Notes: generated by a model not told the origin, from the letters alone. Positions 29,752 through 43,934 are shown, counted from the stretch's first letter. The stretch: DNA of 64,000 nt from Hyalella azteca (GCF_000764305.2 NW_025934801.1:62001-126000); one strand, 5' to 3'. Translations and numbers: made by a program.

Positions 29752-30266
29752 ATTACAATTCGTCAATTTATTACTTTACTTCGCCAATTTATAACTTCAC
29801 CTCTCCAATTTATTACTTCACCTCACCAATTTATTACTTCACCTGGCCAATTTATTACTTCACTTCGCCAATTTATAACTTCACCTCATCAATTTATTAC
29901 TTCATCTCACCAATTTATTACTTCACCTCGCCAATTTATTACTTCACCTCGCCAATTTATTACTTCACCTCGCCAATTTATAACTTCACCTCATCAATTT
30001 ATTACTTCATCTCACCAATTTATTACTTCACCTCACCAATTTATTACTTCACCTCACCTGTTTATTACTTCACGTCGCCAATTTATTACTTCACCTCGCA
30101 AATTTATTACTTCACCTCGCAAATTTATTACTTCACCTCACTAATTTGTTACTTCTCGCCAATTTATTACTTCACCTCGCCAATTTATAAATTTACCTCT
30201 CCAATTTATCACTTCACCTCGCCAATCTAAAACAACACATCGCCAATTTATTACTTCACCTCGCCA
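29752..30266. repeat. 21-bp minisatellite
   Basis: About 24 copies of caatttattacttcacctcg with a variable last base. As 21 is divisible by 3, it keeps one plus frame open for 203 codons (29619..30230), giving a heptapeptide repeat of the type PIYYFTS. I call it a satellite rather than a protein because copies continue after the stop and vary freely at all codon positions. Confidence 0.9.
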
Positions 30267-33200
30267 TTTGCAAGGGGAAATGAGTATTAATGCAAGAGCA
30301 CTTATATTCCATGTAGTCATTCATCAATATGTAATTTGTGTTGTGAAAGTAGCTATAAGATTGTACTTACTTGGTGAAACTAATAAGATTATGCACATGT
30401 TTCTAAAGAAATTAGATTGTGATTATATTTCCAAGGTCAAAAACGGCAATTTATGTGAGTATAGGTGAGTTCTAAATGCTGTAGCAATCATCAAAACATT
30501 TTCAACCAATGAGGAAGTTCAGTCAGTGAAGCAATTATACATACGACCTGTGCAAGTTTATAAAGCGCTATTTGTAACGAGCAAACTTATTTGTACATCA
30601 AAGTATACAGAGATCAATCACTAAGAAGCGTTGTGAAAAAGTATTGCTTACTTATACTATAAAACGGAATTTAAGCTGGACTTGTCCCAGCTAAATACTG
30701 TGCTATTGTTGAGCGTTTAGTAAGCGTAAATAAACGTGATAATCAATAAATGGTATGTACTGTGTCCTGTCAATCCATTTGGCCAGCCAACATCAAACAC
30801 TTGAATCAAATCAGTTATTTTTAGTAAAAATTCCCGCCGACACATGAGTTGTATTTGACAAAAAGATTTATGATAATTGTTGCGGGAATTGTTGTATGAT
30901 AAATGAACGCTATTCGATCAATCTCCCTAAAATTGTTTTGCAAAAAATCACTGCTGGCAAGCAGAAAATAATTAAGACTAATCCTGCATGTGATGTGCTG
31001 GGTCTCGAATTAATGCAATTCAGTATCGTCCGTCTTGCTGTGAAGCCAGTCTCGGCACAAGCAACCAAAACAACACGCGCAACGAAGAAAAACCGAAGGC
31101 AGAGGGCTTCAAAGGATGAAAACTTAGTTCAAAAGCATGCTAATTAAAACATAAATGGTATCTTGAAATCTCCTTCCGAAAACTTATACCACGTATCCGT
31201 ATTTGTGTTTGAAGTTGCGTTATCATGTCTATGCTAATCACCAATCATCAGACTGTCATTCCATACATACCATCGCCCCCTTCCACGCACATGAATCCTA
31301 ATACGGGCATTAAAGAGGTATTTGTGGCTCAGACAGCCGAATTGATGCTGATGATGCTATTGAATAAATTTTACAATAAGTAATAACTTTGTGAGCCATC
31401 GTTTAAGTTGCTGAATCATATTGTATCAAATTTTTTTCAACGTTTTAATGTGTTTTATTAATTTTCCTACTGCGCTTCGTCCCTGGTCATACAGTAAATG
31501 TCATACCTCTTGAAAATCATGACATGAATACTACGAAGATTTATAATACCTTTTCGTACTACCTCCGCAAATTCAAATTTATGTGAATTTTTATGCCCAC
31601 CAGCCAGGGCATCAAACGGTATCACAAAAACGCCTGGCATTAAATGTGTCAAATTTTAATTAAATGTAACGCATTGAACTGACGTCGCATCTACTTTCGA
31701 ACGGGCGTCCCGACTGGTCACTTTATTCACTTGATGGCTTGACGCGTTAAAAGCCCTATTGACTTTAGCCATTATTGGGTATTTTTGTGCATATGCCTTC
31801 AGTAAGTCCGGCCCGATTTGCTGGCACAAACGCTGGCAACGCAAACACACTCTTCGCCTGCTGCTGTTTGCTCAAACACTACACGGAAAACATATGCAAG
31901 GCTTATGCAGCTGCTGCTATTAAAGTCTGCAAGTTTGGTGCTGCCGCTGATGGTTATCCTGCTTTTGTTACTGCTACTCTTATTGCTAATTCCGTTTCTT
32001 TTGTTGTATCTATTTCGTGTGTTGTGGTAGATGCTGTAAAGCTTGTAATTAGAATAGAGTAATTATAGTTAATTACTCAAGCCGTTCCTGAGTTTATTGG
32101 AATTTATATTGCATAGTGAACAAATTACTGTTAGTGCCTAACAGCCTTCGCTAGAAATGCAATCTTTGAGGTTGGTCTGAAATCTGCGGCTTGCGAGGCG
32201 GTTATTTGTTGGAAAATTTTGCTGGACATTTTTTTCTGTTAAATTTTTGAAGAAATAGCAGTGCTGATTCGTCTTTATAAGACTGAGTCGCAACTCGTGC
32301 GCAGCATTCCGTTTTCAACTCTCATTGCCTGGTATGCTCAGTTCCTTTGCTACGCGTTGATGTTTCAAATACATTGGTTGTATTAGTATACAAAAGTTCC
32401 TTTAATACTCGTTGACGTTTCGACATACCTGTACATAGGTTGTATTAGTATACAAGCCCACATAGTTTCCTACATAGTTTAAATATTATTTTCTTTATCG
32501 TAACTTCGGTTATAAATTGTTGCGCATAACCTTTGATGTGCCTTTCCAGACGTGAGGCTCGTGGTGAAGAACCAAGTCCTCGAAAAGCGGAGGAAAGTGG
32601 AAGAACCCTTGATGTTATCCATTAGTTTTGTGGGGCCTTCCTTTTTCACTTTTATTTAAACGCTTTGGCACATTTGTCACATTGAAATGGACGTTTCCTG
32701 TAATTAATTTTTCGTCTAGATCTACAATAGAATTTTATTTGCGAAGATATATTCAAATGCGCATTTCTCAAACTCTATCGCCTTTTCGTTCATGGGCCAA
32801 TTTTGTTGTCCATTTGATTGGATGTTATTTTTTGTATCCAACCCTTACCTATAACCTCATTAGCTTTAACCTACTTGTCAAAGTGCTCAATTCCGGAGCT
32901 ATGGTTTAATTTAAATAATGGAACTTTGGTACTTAATATCCCGACCCTTTAGAATTACGACCTCATGCACGAAGAGTGGCCGCGTTTAAAAAATACTTTA
33001 ACTGCGTCTGCATATATACTTATTCGCGGTAAACATCACCATCAGAAGCACTGTGTTATGCGTACTAATTTTCCATTAAATAAGATGAGCTATGTTCACG
33101 ATCTTACACAATAATATTGAGGTAAATTGATATATGCGCTGCGGCGTTCGTTCGTCAGGTAGACAATTACCATATTCAATTTTCCACCCAGGATATCTTC

Positions 33201-34099
33201 TTCATACCCTCACACGGCCACAGTCATACGAGAATGGACGGTTCCTTCCAACTTCGATTAAAACGACGAAATACGGTGGACCAGCAAAATTAAAGACATC
33301 CTGCATAAATGAAATCAAATTAATATTTTTCTATTTCTTTGAATCCTTTCTAAACTCTCGCAATTGTTCATTTTTAGAATAGGTTTTCCTCCAAAGTACG
33401 AAATAATTCCCTATACAAATATCTCCTGCTATTTTTTAGGTATAAGATCGTTAGTTTCGAAGCGTCCGAATAAAATAGATGTCGATCAGTGGTCGCAGTC
33501 TCAGTTTCTCCTGACACTCTCCGTGCAACGTTTCGCAAGCTCGCGCTATTAGGTGTCTTTAGCCGACCATTATATAGCTTTCAGGTGCTAATTGCGTGTA
33601 TATTGCCATTTTTTTTTATCGTGCGCTGATGTCGAAAGATAATCTTCATTGAAAATAACTGGCAGTGGCTAGCCTTATTGGCAAACTATGCATACATGAT
33701 TTATATAAAGTTTTAAACATTAAATAGAAGAAATATTAAGCATTAATGCACCGAAAGATACTTCCTAATACTTCAACGAAGGTAAACAAAAGTAATCTCC
33801 TAAAATTCTTGAGAAATTTTGAGCCCGTTGTTCAGAAATTGTGTTCAGAAGAAATACTCGTGCAAGTTCTGCCGAGCAACCGAGCCAAGAAATATTCAAA
33901 ACGCGGGAAACATTTCGCGCTCTAGTAAATTTTCCAGGACTGGTGCAGTGAGATCCTTAATTAGACTTTAATTGGGCTCTGCTGTCAGAAATATATTCTG
34001 AAATTTGCCGTCGGTTATTTATTTTCAGGAGTGAATTTCGCGTGATGGAATAAAGATAATAAATCACACACACGCTACCGCGCAGCACACTGAGCTCCA
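30267..34099. other. No gene recognised
   Basis: 3.8 kb of AT-rich DNA. Scattered ORFs of 60 to 95 codons (30896..31147, 31775..32062, 32628..32909, all plus) show no domain. At 32552 the plus strand has an acceptor-like tgcctttccag followed by an open Glu/Arg/Lys-rich stretch, but nothing links it to a gene. Confidence 0.45.
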
Positions 34100-34403
34100 C
34101 ACACCACCATCATGTAGCCCATGCATCATGCCGCCGACATAACACGACCACCATCATGTAGCCCATGCATCATGCCGCCCACATAATCATGCTGCTCACA
34201 TAATACGACCTCCATCATGTAGCCTACACATCATGCCGCCCACATAACACTACCTCCATCATGTAGCCCACACATCATGCCGCCTACATAACACGACCAC
34301 CATCATGTTGCCCACACATCATGCCGCTCACATAACACGACCTACATCATGTAGCCTACACATCATGCTGCTCACATAACATGGCCCCCATCATGTAGCC
34401 CAA
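34100..34403. repeat. 44-bp minisatellite
   Basis: About seven copies with catcatgtagcccatgcatc, atgccgcc and acataacacga words. Confidence 0.93.
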
Positions 34404-35404
34404 AAATTCCATAGTATCTACTGTATGAGACGTCCAAAACATGAGTATACAAGCAGCATGGTATTGCATGGTATCTACGCAACACCAGGATGATGGTGTC
34501 CAGTACATTTTAATCTCGAATACTATTCCTTCTTTAAAAAAAACACAACAACATTTTCGGATAAGCTTTTAGATTACATTGCTGAAGAGACAGGTTAGGA
34601 GAATTAGCAGCTGGGACGACGGAGCGTCGTAAATTTCCAGGATCTGTTCTGCCAAGCATGACACGAATTACTGCAGTAAATTCCGATGAAAATGAGCACG
34701 GAATTGCCAGCGATTAAACTGACAAATTTATCTCGCTTGATATGAAGCTGAACGTCAGCAAAATCCTGTAGCGCGCCGACGCTAAACTGCGTGAAGGGAA
34801 AACTTCTTTTATGGAACCGAGCACGGAAAACTGACAACAATGTTTCCTGCTGAAAAGAAAAGAAGAAATATTAATTAAATAATAAAGGAATATTATAAAA
34901 ATAATAAAAAAAGGAATAACAAAATAATATTCCTTGAAATACAAGGAATATTATAAAGGAAAGATTATATGACTATAAAGAAAATATAGATTATATGATA
35001 TCGCTGTTTAAATTTATTGTATTTAGAAAAATTAATTAATCAGTCCCAAAATTGATGGTAATTTTCCGTCACAACAAGAATTCTTTGTTCCGCAAGTAAC
35101 AATATTTATGAATAAAATAATACAAGCAAATTGAATCAAGACGTGATATTAAATATGTAATTTAAATAACAGTGTGCAACATTAACCCAATGCAGCTTGC
35201 ATATGAATTAGGCGCTAGGCAGTGTTACTCGTCAAATTTGGACTTGTATATTGCACTTAAACTGCACAACACTAACTCCGTATGAACAATTTCACTGTAT
35301 TTTGCACTCCATGACTCAGCACATCACCGTATGCAACTCACACTGTGCTGTGAGCTGCTAGAGTGCATGGTTGCCGCCCCGACACTCTGGCCAGCAGACG
35401 AACA
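34404..35404. other. No gene recognised
   Basis: Minus-strand ORFs at 34604..34840 and 34714..34944 overlap in different frames and are unassigned. An A/T-rich tract with repeated ggaatatt words lies at 34860..34970. Confidence 0.5.
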
Positions 35405-35555
35405 TTTTTAGCGCATTTTCTCATTTATGGAAAAAATGCACTATTGTGCTCGCCATGTCCGTCTGCCTGTCTGTCCGTCCGTCCGTGACCTCAAGTTTTC
35501 GTCGACGATAAAATGCGCTCTCTGTCACTCACTGCAGTGAGTACTGAGTTATATT
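35405..35555 (-). mobile_element. Hairpin element, family A, copy 3
   Basis: Reverse orientation of copy 2, ttttagcgcattttctcatt through gtccgtccgtccgtgacctc to the ACTCACTGCAGTGAGT palindrome and actgagttatat. Near full length. Confidence 0.9.
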
Positions 35556-37545
35556 TGTTTAAATAAGTTTTTTAAATAAGTACAACATTAGAGCAACTTA
35601 CCGACGTATAGGTCCTGCAGGAGCAATATTTTTCATAATATATATAATTACTCTCAAAAGTTATTAAAAATCCGTTGCATTAGGATTTAAAATAAATTAG
35701 TTTATAGGTTTTTCTCACCTTTCATCTCACAAAAACTCTCAGTCCATCAGAAATGTCGGACTTTTGTTCTAAATCAAAGTAAGAAAATTCAGCATAGGTA
35801 TTTAATTTATTCGCGATGATGATTTATTATTCATAAGATAAGTGCAACGAATAATTTTGTTGTAGTTGCGCTCATCAATTCAATAAAGTTTCGCTATGTA
35901 TAGGTAGTCTTTAGGCTGGTGGCTTAGCCAAATTTTGGTTTGGCTGAGTCTTGACCAACAAAGCTTCATTTTGATTCTGAGATGAAGAAAGTTTGTCTCT
36001 CTAGCGGGAAAATTTGAAAATAAATTAATTTAACCCAAGTTATGGAATACATATATTATTTCAAACATATCTATGATTAATTATCAAATGACGTAAGTAC
36101 ATGAAAATTTGATGACATGACGGTGGACTTTTTTGGGGAGATGGGAAATTTTTGTTGTTAAGAGGTCATGCCCGATTATTTAGTTGTCGCTGAAGAAACC
36201 TTTTTATTTCATCGTCGTTGTAAAGTCACGATGGTTTGTGCTAACGAAGGAATATTTCCAAGCCCAACATTGCTGACCAAAGGAATGAAAAGCACTCACT
36301 AAAAGTTCAACTTCTCTGCACTACAACGCAAACGTGAAGTCTAACTTCCAAATTAGTATGCTACTCAGACCGATATCATTGCCGTCCTTTACAAAAAACT
36401 TATAATCACTACGAAAGTTTAACACTCAGCAACTGAACGCACGGGTACGGACGCGTCCGAGAGTCGTTCAATGAATTTTTTGTTCGGAAACGATCGCGTT
36501 TGAGGACATTCACCGAGATGGCTTTGGCCTCATCAAGGCTTGCAGAGAAATTTTCTCTCACTCGTGTCGACCACCCAAATGTGCGGCTTTCAATTCTCGA
36601 GTGATTTTGAGTAAATTCAAAGTCAGTTACTTCAAGAATATATACTCTCGTCGCATTTATTATAAAGCTTGGATTGAGCTTTTATCTTATTGTCGATTTT
36701 TTGTTTTACACGAGCAGCTTAGTTAAAACAAAATAGAATGTAACTTATTAGTTGAGCTTATTAAGCGAATGAAGTATTTGAATTAGCTTAATTTTGTGCA
36801 TAAAATAAAGTAATGGCAAATTTTTCAATAGTTGCATTCACAAATTGCCGATACATTGGTTTAATTTCAGTTGTGCCTTGCACAATAGTTGAGTAATTTT
36901 ATTCTACGCTTGGTTCCAACAATTTCCACCTTTATTATTAGAAAGGCTGTCTTTTGGGTATCCATAACGACGCGAGAGGCAAATACGCCGTCCTACAACG
37001 CAGATCCCTGGATCAGATAAATCCTATGAAGCTGCGTAGGATTAAATGCTATGGCCTAGGCTGCCTGTGTTCAGTGCACACACTCGTGTAAATGACCACC
37101 GCTACATGGCAGGATGGGTGCAGCTGCCTGCGGTAGTAAAAACAGGCATGGAGTGTTAATCTTACGTGACGAATACATGATAAATAAATTATAGTGTAGA
37201 GCAAATACAATCTACAAGAACATATAAACATCTTTGATTTTACGCTATTTGAATAACCAAACTTGAACTTAAAGTCTGTGTTTACTCTTTACCTTATGAA
37301 TAATTTAGATGTGAAGAATATGACTTCATGAACTTACTACACATGACTGCGTTACTGCTATTATGTTATCGGTTGAAGCAGTAAATCTCATCGTCGCTCT
37401 CATTTCACATTATCATTTGTGCTTAATTCTTAGAGCATTAAAATGAGAATACAAAATATGCTTTAATGCCTAAGCAGTTAAAGTTAAAGCCTTTGTCGTA
37501 TTCTCATTGCAATTCGGGGCTAATTTGAAAAACTAGTCGACCGTA
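35556..37545. other. No gene recognised
   Basis: AT-rich, no element or coding match. GC is slightly higher around 36430..36600, where a 28-codon ORF starts at a good ATG context but has no support. Confidence 0.5.
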
Positions 37546-37914
37546 ATGCATTGTAATTGGCTCTCAATTTTAGGTCATTCCATCAGTAATTGGAAGAGAT
37601 CGGGTCTCTGGTCTGCAGGAGCTACGGTGCTCCATCTGATGCGATGCTCCACCCAGACCAATAAATGGGTCAATGTTGTCCTAATCGTTAAAGACTATCT
37701 GTACGTAGCACTGATACACACTTTTGCCAAGGGTATACTGAGTGCAGAAAATGCATCGCTTTTCGGACAAAGTCTCGCTCATTACTCTGCGTGGCTATGC
37801 GATCTAAATCGGCCGCCCCTGGCCGCTGATGGCCGAGGCTGGAGTTGTAAAATATGGTCGGCTTATCGGCGGCCAATGAGCGACGGATATGGACGAACGA
37901 CACAATATTGCTAA
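37546..37914 (+). other. Unassigned 122-codon ORF
   Basis: The longest non-repetitive plus-strand ORF between 30 and 42 kb, in a GC-richer patch (37590..37890). The product is Trp- and Cys-containing without recognisable domain, signal peptide or repeats. A 71-codon ORF overlaps it on the minus strand. It may be an exon of an unknown gene or chance. Confidence 0.15.
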
Positions 37915-38930
37915 CGATGTTTTATTGGATGTTATTGCTCTTGGCCAAATTTGCATCCGAGGCAAAAGAAAAAAATTATACGCTGTCCAAGGTTAAATCT
38001 TTTTATTTGCAGTCAATTTATTAATTCGCTAACTCGATCGTTTCGTACTATTATCCGAATAATAATATTTAGATTCGAATAGTAATTGATAACTTTTTAA
38101 TTCAATGTTTAATATTCTGGTTTTCAATTTATCTTATTCCATCGATAATTTTACACAAAAGTTCGCAATATAAGAGAAATGTTCTTCTGATGTCGACATC
38201 TGAAGCCAAGTTTATTTTCCATCAAGAAAACGCAAGCAGGCCATTGGGAAGGAATGACATGGAAACACCGTGATGACATTAAATAGATATCCACTGCCAA
38301 TGCTTCAAGTCAAAGCAAATCCTTCCATCAAGAAAACAAGAATAATTGTTAGCTTGTTTCTCTTTGATGTAGAGCAAAATCCTGTGGTTGGACTGTCTCC
38401 TCTGAATCATTTCGAATTATTTGGAACAATGGCGAAATGTATATTATTGTATCAATATGAACCATAACGACCAATGGTTTGACTGTCTCCCATTTCATCA
38501 AAACGAACCTTTATGATTAGATTAATAGTTGGAATATCTTCTCTTTCATTAAATCCAACCACTACGATTAATGGCTGGAATGTGTCTTATTGCTTTCATA
38601 CGTACCACTATATGCGGCCAACGGCTGGAAGGTTCCCTTTTGTTTCGTTTCACTAATTTTCGTAATCGCGTAACTGACCTTGATTTATACTTATAAAATG
38701 CTTTTTGAAGATGTTTACTCTCTGAAACGTCAAAAATTTACCGTGTAGTAGCAAAAATTGAAGTGAAGACTCAGATAAACACAAACATTAGTAAACGCAA
38801 AAGGTTCTTCTGCACCTTAATCGTCATGATGAGGCAGATAATTGAGTAAAATATATTCATTACTTTTTGAGTTTATTTAAAGTAAGTATTCATTCATTTT
38901 TAAATGGGAATAAGTGAATAAATATTTCAT
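37915..38930. other. No gene recognised
   Basis: Contains loosely repeated words near 38380..38640 (ggttggactgtctcc, ggtttgactgtctccc, ggctggaatgtgtc), a decayed repeat of about 90 bp. Confidence 0.5.
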
Positions 38931-39258
38931 CCTGAGCTACGGTTACATCACCCAACAACATCCTACGCTACGGTCACGTCACCTAACAACATCCTGCGCT
39001 ACGGTCACGTCACCCAACAACATCCTACGCTACGGTCACGTCACCTAACAACATCCTACGCTACGGTCACGTCACCTTACAACATCCTACGCTACGGTCA
39101 CGTCACATAACAACATCCTACGCTACGGTCACGTCACCCAACAACATCCTACGCTACGGTCACGTCACCCACAACATCCTACGCTACGGTCACGTCACCC
39201 ACAACATCCTACGCTACGGTCAGGTCACCCAACAACATCCTACGCTACGGTCACCCAC
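38931..39258. repeat. 31-bp minisatellite containing TACGGTCAC
   Basis: About 10.5 highly similar copies with catcctacgctacggtcacg then tcacccaacaa. It shares the TACGGTC core with the motif cluster at 1037..1720. Confidence 0.96.
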
Positions 39259-40554
39259 TCCTCTTACGGTCATCGGACGGTTTACGCTATTTGGGCAAAG
39301 TGTCAGTCGTTTGTCAGGACTTCAGAAAAAATGAACACTTGGACGAAGAAAAATAGTTGCCTCTTATTAATCTTATTTTAATTAACTTCAGATAAATATG
39401 ATAATGCACCAGAAAATTGATTGGAAGAATTAGTGCGTCAAAATATGTTTCAATCAACAATACTAGGTTGTAAAGCTCTTCAGAGTAAACATTCAAAAAG
39501 GTACCTTGTATTTCTTTGTAGAAACTGATAATGTTTTTCTTCATCTTTCTTTAATAAAATTACTTTGACTGAGACTGCTCTAGCAGATATCTTCGTTTTT
39601 CAATTCATATCATTTTTCTGCAGCGACTTATTTCTTCCGAACTTTCTTTCCTCTTTAACGATCATTTTCAGCTATCTTCTCTCTTTCACTTCCCCTCTGT
39701 TTCATTTATAAATTCTCACCTCTCTTCTATAATTTACCTTCTTCCATTGAAATTCCATTGTCCTCCTTTACACTCCGTTTTTTAAACTCAGTTCCTTTTT
39801 GAATGCATGTCTTTTCTTAAATTTCCTTTTCCTTGACTTTCTTCTCGCTTGAATTCCTATATTTTTGCTCTCCCCTCATTCCCCTCGGTTTAATTGCTTG
39901 CCCTCGCCAGACCACACATCAAAGCGACCGTCAAGTGGCACGTCTCTATAGCAAATCCTCGCATCGGTCTTCAGTATAAGCTAACTTCATCTAACCTATA
40001 TTCTGCACAAACCCATATCCTTCACAGACTTAGCTCTGTAACGTCATCATTCATCTCTGCTTGGCATAAGATGAATGCCTGCTATATTCGCTAAATAACT
40101 GGCGTAAAGGTATTAAATATATTGCATTATCTAAGGTAATTGAATTTACTTTAAAGGTAAGCTATAATGATTGTCAAGAACTGGTCTATGATGATTTACG
40201 AAAGATATTTGAATTAATCTGCCGTCATGTAAGTATTTTCTTTTTTCCCAGTAAGTAATATTTAATAACTTCTACTTCAAATAATTTAAAAATTTGCAAA
40301 TTAATTCCGATTCATGCTTTAATGCCAGTGAATAATTCGATACGATACGAGTAAAGTCTAACGCCTTCATAAAACACGCAGATCGAAGAATCCGACATAT
40401 CAGAGAATATTCATCTTTCTACACGAGACTATCGTATAAGGAGAGGAATGTTGGCACACATCGCATTCCTTCACGCAGCTCATTCCTATATTGCAAGTAG
40501 TTAGTCCTACACAGGACCCTGACCTGCGAGGCCTAACAGACGTTCTTGGGACAA
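39259..40554. other. No gene recognised; pyrimidine-rich tract
   Basis: 39590..39890 is strongly T/C-rich on the plus strand (repeated tcttct, ctttcc, tcctt words). The rest is featureless. Confidence 0.6.
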
Positions 40555-41135
40555 GTGATGCTGACATTTCTGGGACAAACGATGTCGGGCATTCCTGGGG
40601 TGAGAGACGCTGGGCATTCCGGGGCAAATGAATCTGGGCATTATTGGGATGAAACTGAAAGGCACTGGGCATTATGAGACAAATGATTCTGGGCATCCAT
40701 GGGATGAAAGACACTGGGCATTCTGAGCCAAATGATTCTAGGCATTCATAGGATGAAAGACACTGGGCATTCCTAAGACAAATGATTCTGAGCATTCATA
40801 GGATGAAAGACACTGGGCATTAATTCCTAAGATTAATGATTCTGGGCATTCATAGGATGAAAGACACTGGGCATTAATAAGACAAATGATTCTGAGCATT
40901 CATAAGATGAAAGACACTGGACATTAATAAGACAAATGATTCTGAGCATTCATAGGATAAAAGACACTGAGCATTCATTCCTAAGATTAATGATTCTGGA
41001 CATTCATGGGATGAATGACACTGGGCATTCCTAAGACAAATGATTCTGAGCATTCATGGGATGAAAGACACAGGGCAATCCTAGGAATGACAAATGTTTC
41101 TGGGCATAGCTGGAATAGAAGACACTTCAGATTCT
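40555..41135. repeat. About 50-bp imperfect minisatellite
   Basis: Around eleven copies with aaatgattctgggcattcat, aggatgaaagacactgggca and ttcctaagac. Ends are degenerate. Minus-strand ORF 40400..40795 is the array translated. Confidence 0.9.
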
Positions 41136-42019
41136 TAGAAAAAATTACTCTCGACATACCTGGGATAGAAGATGCGAGACAATTCTAAGACAAACAATTC
41201 TTTAAATTATATGGACAATCGATGCTTTGATCTCCGGGACAAACGACGCTATGCATTCTCTGTTAAGAAAAGGCAGGATATTCCTGAATAAAAACCACGA
41301 TGGGCAGCTATTCTGGTTAATTCATGCGGCGCAGATAAATTTTAAAACTAAAAACCCGGGAAACTCTTGGGACATACGAAGCTGAGTATATTGGAGATTT
41401 ACCTCACTCACCGTACACCTCAGTAGTATTTAATAGATTATTATAATAGGACCAAATAATTCAGTAACCACAGAAAAAATTAAACTCTCGACCATCCCGC
41501 CATTTTAAGAGTGAGGCAAGATGTGTGCCATCGTATTTTCCGACCCTGAATTTGTTGCCTGAGTTTTTATATACCAGCAACTCTGGAAAAACTTGAACGC
41601 AATTTGAAAGTGGTTCCCAATAACAGTTCGGCAGGCAGACCTCCGCGTCCAAGTTTCTTCAAAGTTTGCAAGACTGCCATAACTATCCCGCGTTATCAGC
41701 CAGAATACAAGCGGGAGAAGCAGATAGGATACTTGGCAAATAGGATACTGTGACAATTCAACTTGGAAAGTATTTTTTGGGGTGAAAATGAATTTTAAAT
41801 TTTTTTTGTCTCCTGTAGAACAAAGTGGATATTTTGGATGAAATATTTGGAATATTTCATAATAATATGTCTTGAATTATTTGAGATTGAAGAGATACAA
41901 ATAACTGAGAAAACATTTCTTTACTTCTCAACGGAGTAAATTGTTCAAAACGAGCTTTCATGAGTGACAAAATACCGCTCGAGTGACAACGTCAATAGCA
42001 CCTCATGGCTTCTTACGTC
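41136..42019. other. No gene recognised
   Basis: Two overlapping minus-strand ORFs (41461..41652, 41505..41756) in different frames, unassigned. Confidence 0.5.
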
Positions 42020-42532
42020 TCATACGCCACACCGCCTCATACGCCACACCGCCTCACACGCCACACCACCTCACACGCCACACCGCCTCACACGCCACAC
42101 CGCCTCACGCGCCACACCGCCTCACACGCCACACCGCCTCACACGCCACACCGCCTCACACGCCACACCGCCTCACACGCCACACCGCCTCACACGCCAC
42201 ACCGCCTCACACGCCACACCGCCTCACACGCCACACCGCCTCACACGCCACACCGCCTCACACGCCACACCGCCTCACACGCCACACCGCCTCACACGCC
42301 ACACCGCCTCACACGCCACACCGCCTCACACGCCACACCGCCTCACACGCCACACCGCCTCACACGCCACACCGCCTCACACGCCACACCGCCTCACACG
42401 CCACACCGCCTCACACGCCACACCGCCTCACACGCCACACCGCCTCACACGCCACACCGCCTCACACGCCACACCGCCTCACACGCCACACCGCCTCACA
42501 CGCCACACCGCCTCACACGCCACACCGCCTCA
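42020..42532. repeat. 17-bp minisatellite, nearly perfect
   Basis: About 30 copies of cacaccgcctcacacgc with only three or four substitutions, all near the left end. No stop occurs in any plus frame, giving three overlapping ORFs of about 190 to 236 codons that repeat a 17-residue His/Pro/Thr pattern. The array runs into the N at 42533, so its true length is unknown. Confidence 0.98.
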
Positions 42533-42533
42533 N

Positions 42534-42662
42534 TAGCAGACGACTGGCTGACAGTAGCAGACGACTGGCTGACAGTAGCAGACGACTGGCTGACAGTAGC
42601 AGACGACTGGCTGACAGTAGCAGACGACTGGCTGACAGTAGCAGACGACTGGCTGACAGTAG
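42534..42662. repeat. 21-bp minisatellite
   Basis: Six essentially identical copies of tagcagacgactggctgaca(g), directly after the N gap. Unrelated to the 17-bp unit on the other side. Confidence 0.97.
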
Positions 42663-43019
42663 AAAATCACGGCGTACAACGGGTAAAGAATGACCGTTCA
42701 AAATTATTATAGAATTACATGCTTTCAGATAAGAATGTAAAGTATTTTTTATGAATGAAACGTGTAAAATTATGATGACAATTTGCTTCTAGTGTGAGGA
42801 ACCTGAGAGAAGAAACGCATCAGTGCGTAGACTTGCAATTTATCAGTTCAGAGAGAGGGATTAATATTTAAATTAAATTAAAAACTCTTAAAGTTGAATG
42901 AAAATATGGTTTTGGGAGCGAAAAATTCACGTAAAAATAAGGCACAGAGTGTGAGTTGAAAATAATGTATGAAGTATGATCGCTGAAATGTAAATATTGA
43001 GTAAATATTTAAGGCTATT
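42663..43019. other. No gene recognised
   Basis: AT-rich spacer. Confidence 0.5.
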
Positions 43020-43142
43020 GCGAAATGACAGCAAAAACACCGAGCGAAATGACCAGCACAAACACTGAGCGAAATGACAGCAAAAACACTGAGCGAAATG
43101 ACCAGCAAAAACACTGAGCAAAATTATAGCACAAACACTGAT
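43020..43142. repeat. 24-25 bp minisatellite, about 5 copies
   Basis: Unit gcgaaatgacagcaaaaaca then ctga, alternating with a gaccagc variant. Confidence 0.92.
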
Positions 43143-43869
43143 TAAGTAACTTTTCAAGGCTATTGAAACCTAGGAATTTCCATGAAAAAAAAAAGTTATT
43201 TTAGAATCGTGAACAATGCAACAGATCAACGATTTAAGCTGGCATTATCGTTCGCTCAAAGCTCTGTTAGTCTTATTCTAGCATTCCAAAATTGATAAAC
43301 GTTCTGTTTTGATCCTTCAGTTAACATTTTCATTGATATCCAAATTGTAATATTACTCGGTGACAAACAATTGTAGAACGATAACTCAAATATTTTCTGT
43401 ACGAAATGTCCACAGAAGAGACGTGAGCTGATTTGCGCCAATTCACCGAAAACTAAAATCTAATATTAATCCTGAGATTCCCAGCCTCGAAATAACCTGG
43501 GAAATGCCAGTTGACGGCAGCCTATTAATTGTCCACCGTATATTTTATATTGAAGATGAAACAAGAGCTTACAGCCATAATTTTTAAAAGCCATATTAAT
43601 GAGAGTGATTGTCCGTAGAGGTTATCAGGCAGTCAAATATTCAACTGTATACAATTATATTCAGTTGTGTGCTGGCAGCTAAATTAAAGATATCTTTGTT
43701 CGCGCGCGAAGAATCTTTGGCACAAGCCTTCGCTTTATTTATTTTAGGTGCTGAAGTTCATCTAAAAATGCATCTTGCAATGCAAATGAGAGCGTTCTAA
43801 CTACTTTTTGTGCATTAATAAACTTAATTTTATGTAATTACATCCAATTTAATAACAATATCTAAATCT
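43143..43869. other. No gene recognised
   Basis: Nothing identifiable. Confidence 0.5.
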
Positions 43870-43934
43870 AATAGCATCTAATAATAATAATAATAATAAT
43901 AATAGCATCTAATAATAATAATAATAATAGCATC

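Noticed and set aside
41964..42712. Three overlapping His/Pro/Thr-rich ORFs of 190 to 236 codons
   Set aside because: They are translations of the 17-bp and 21-bp arrays, crossing an N.
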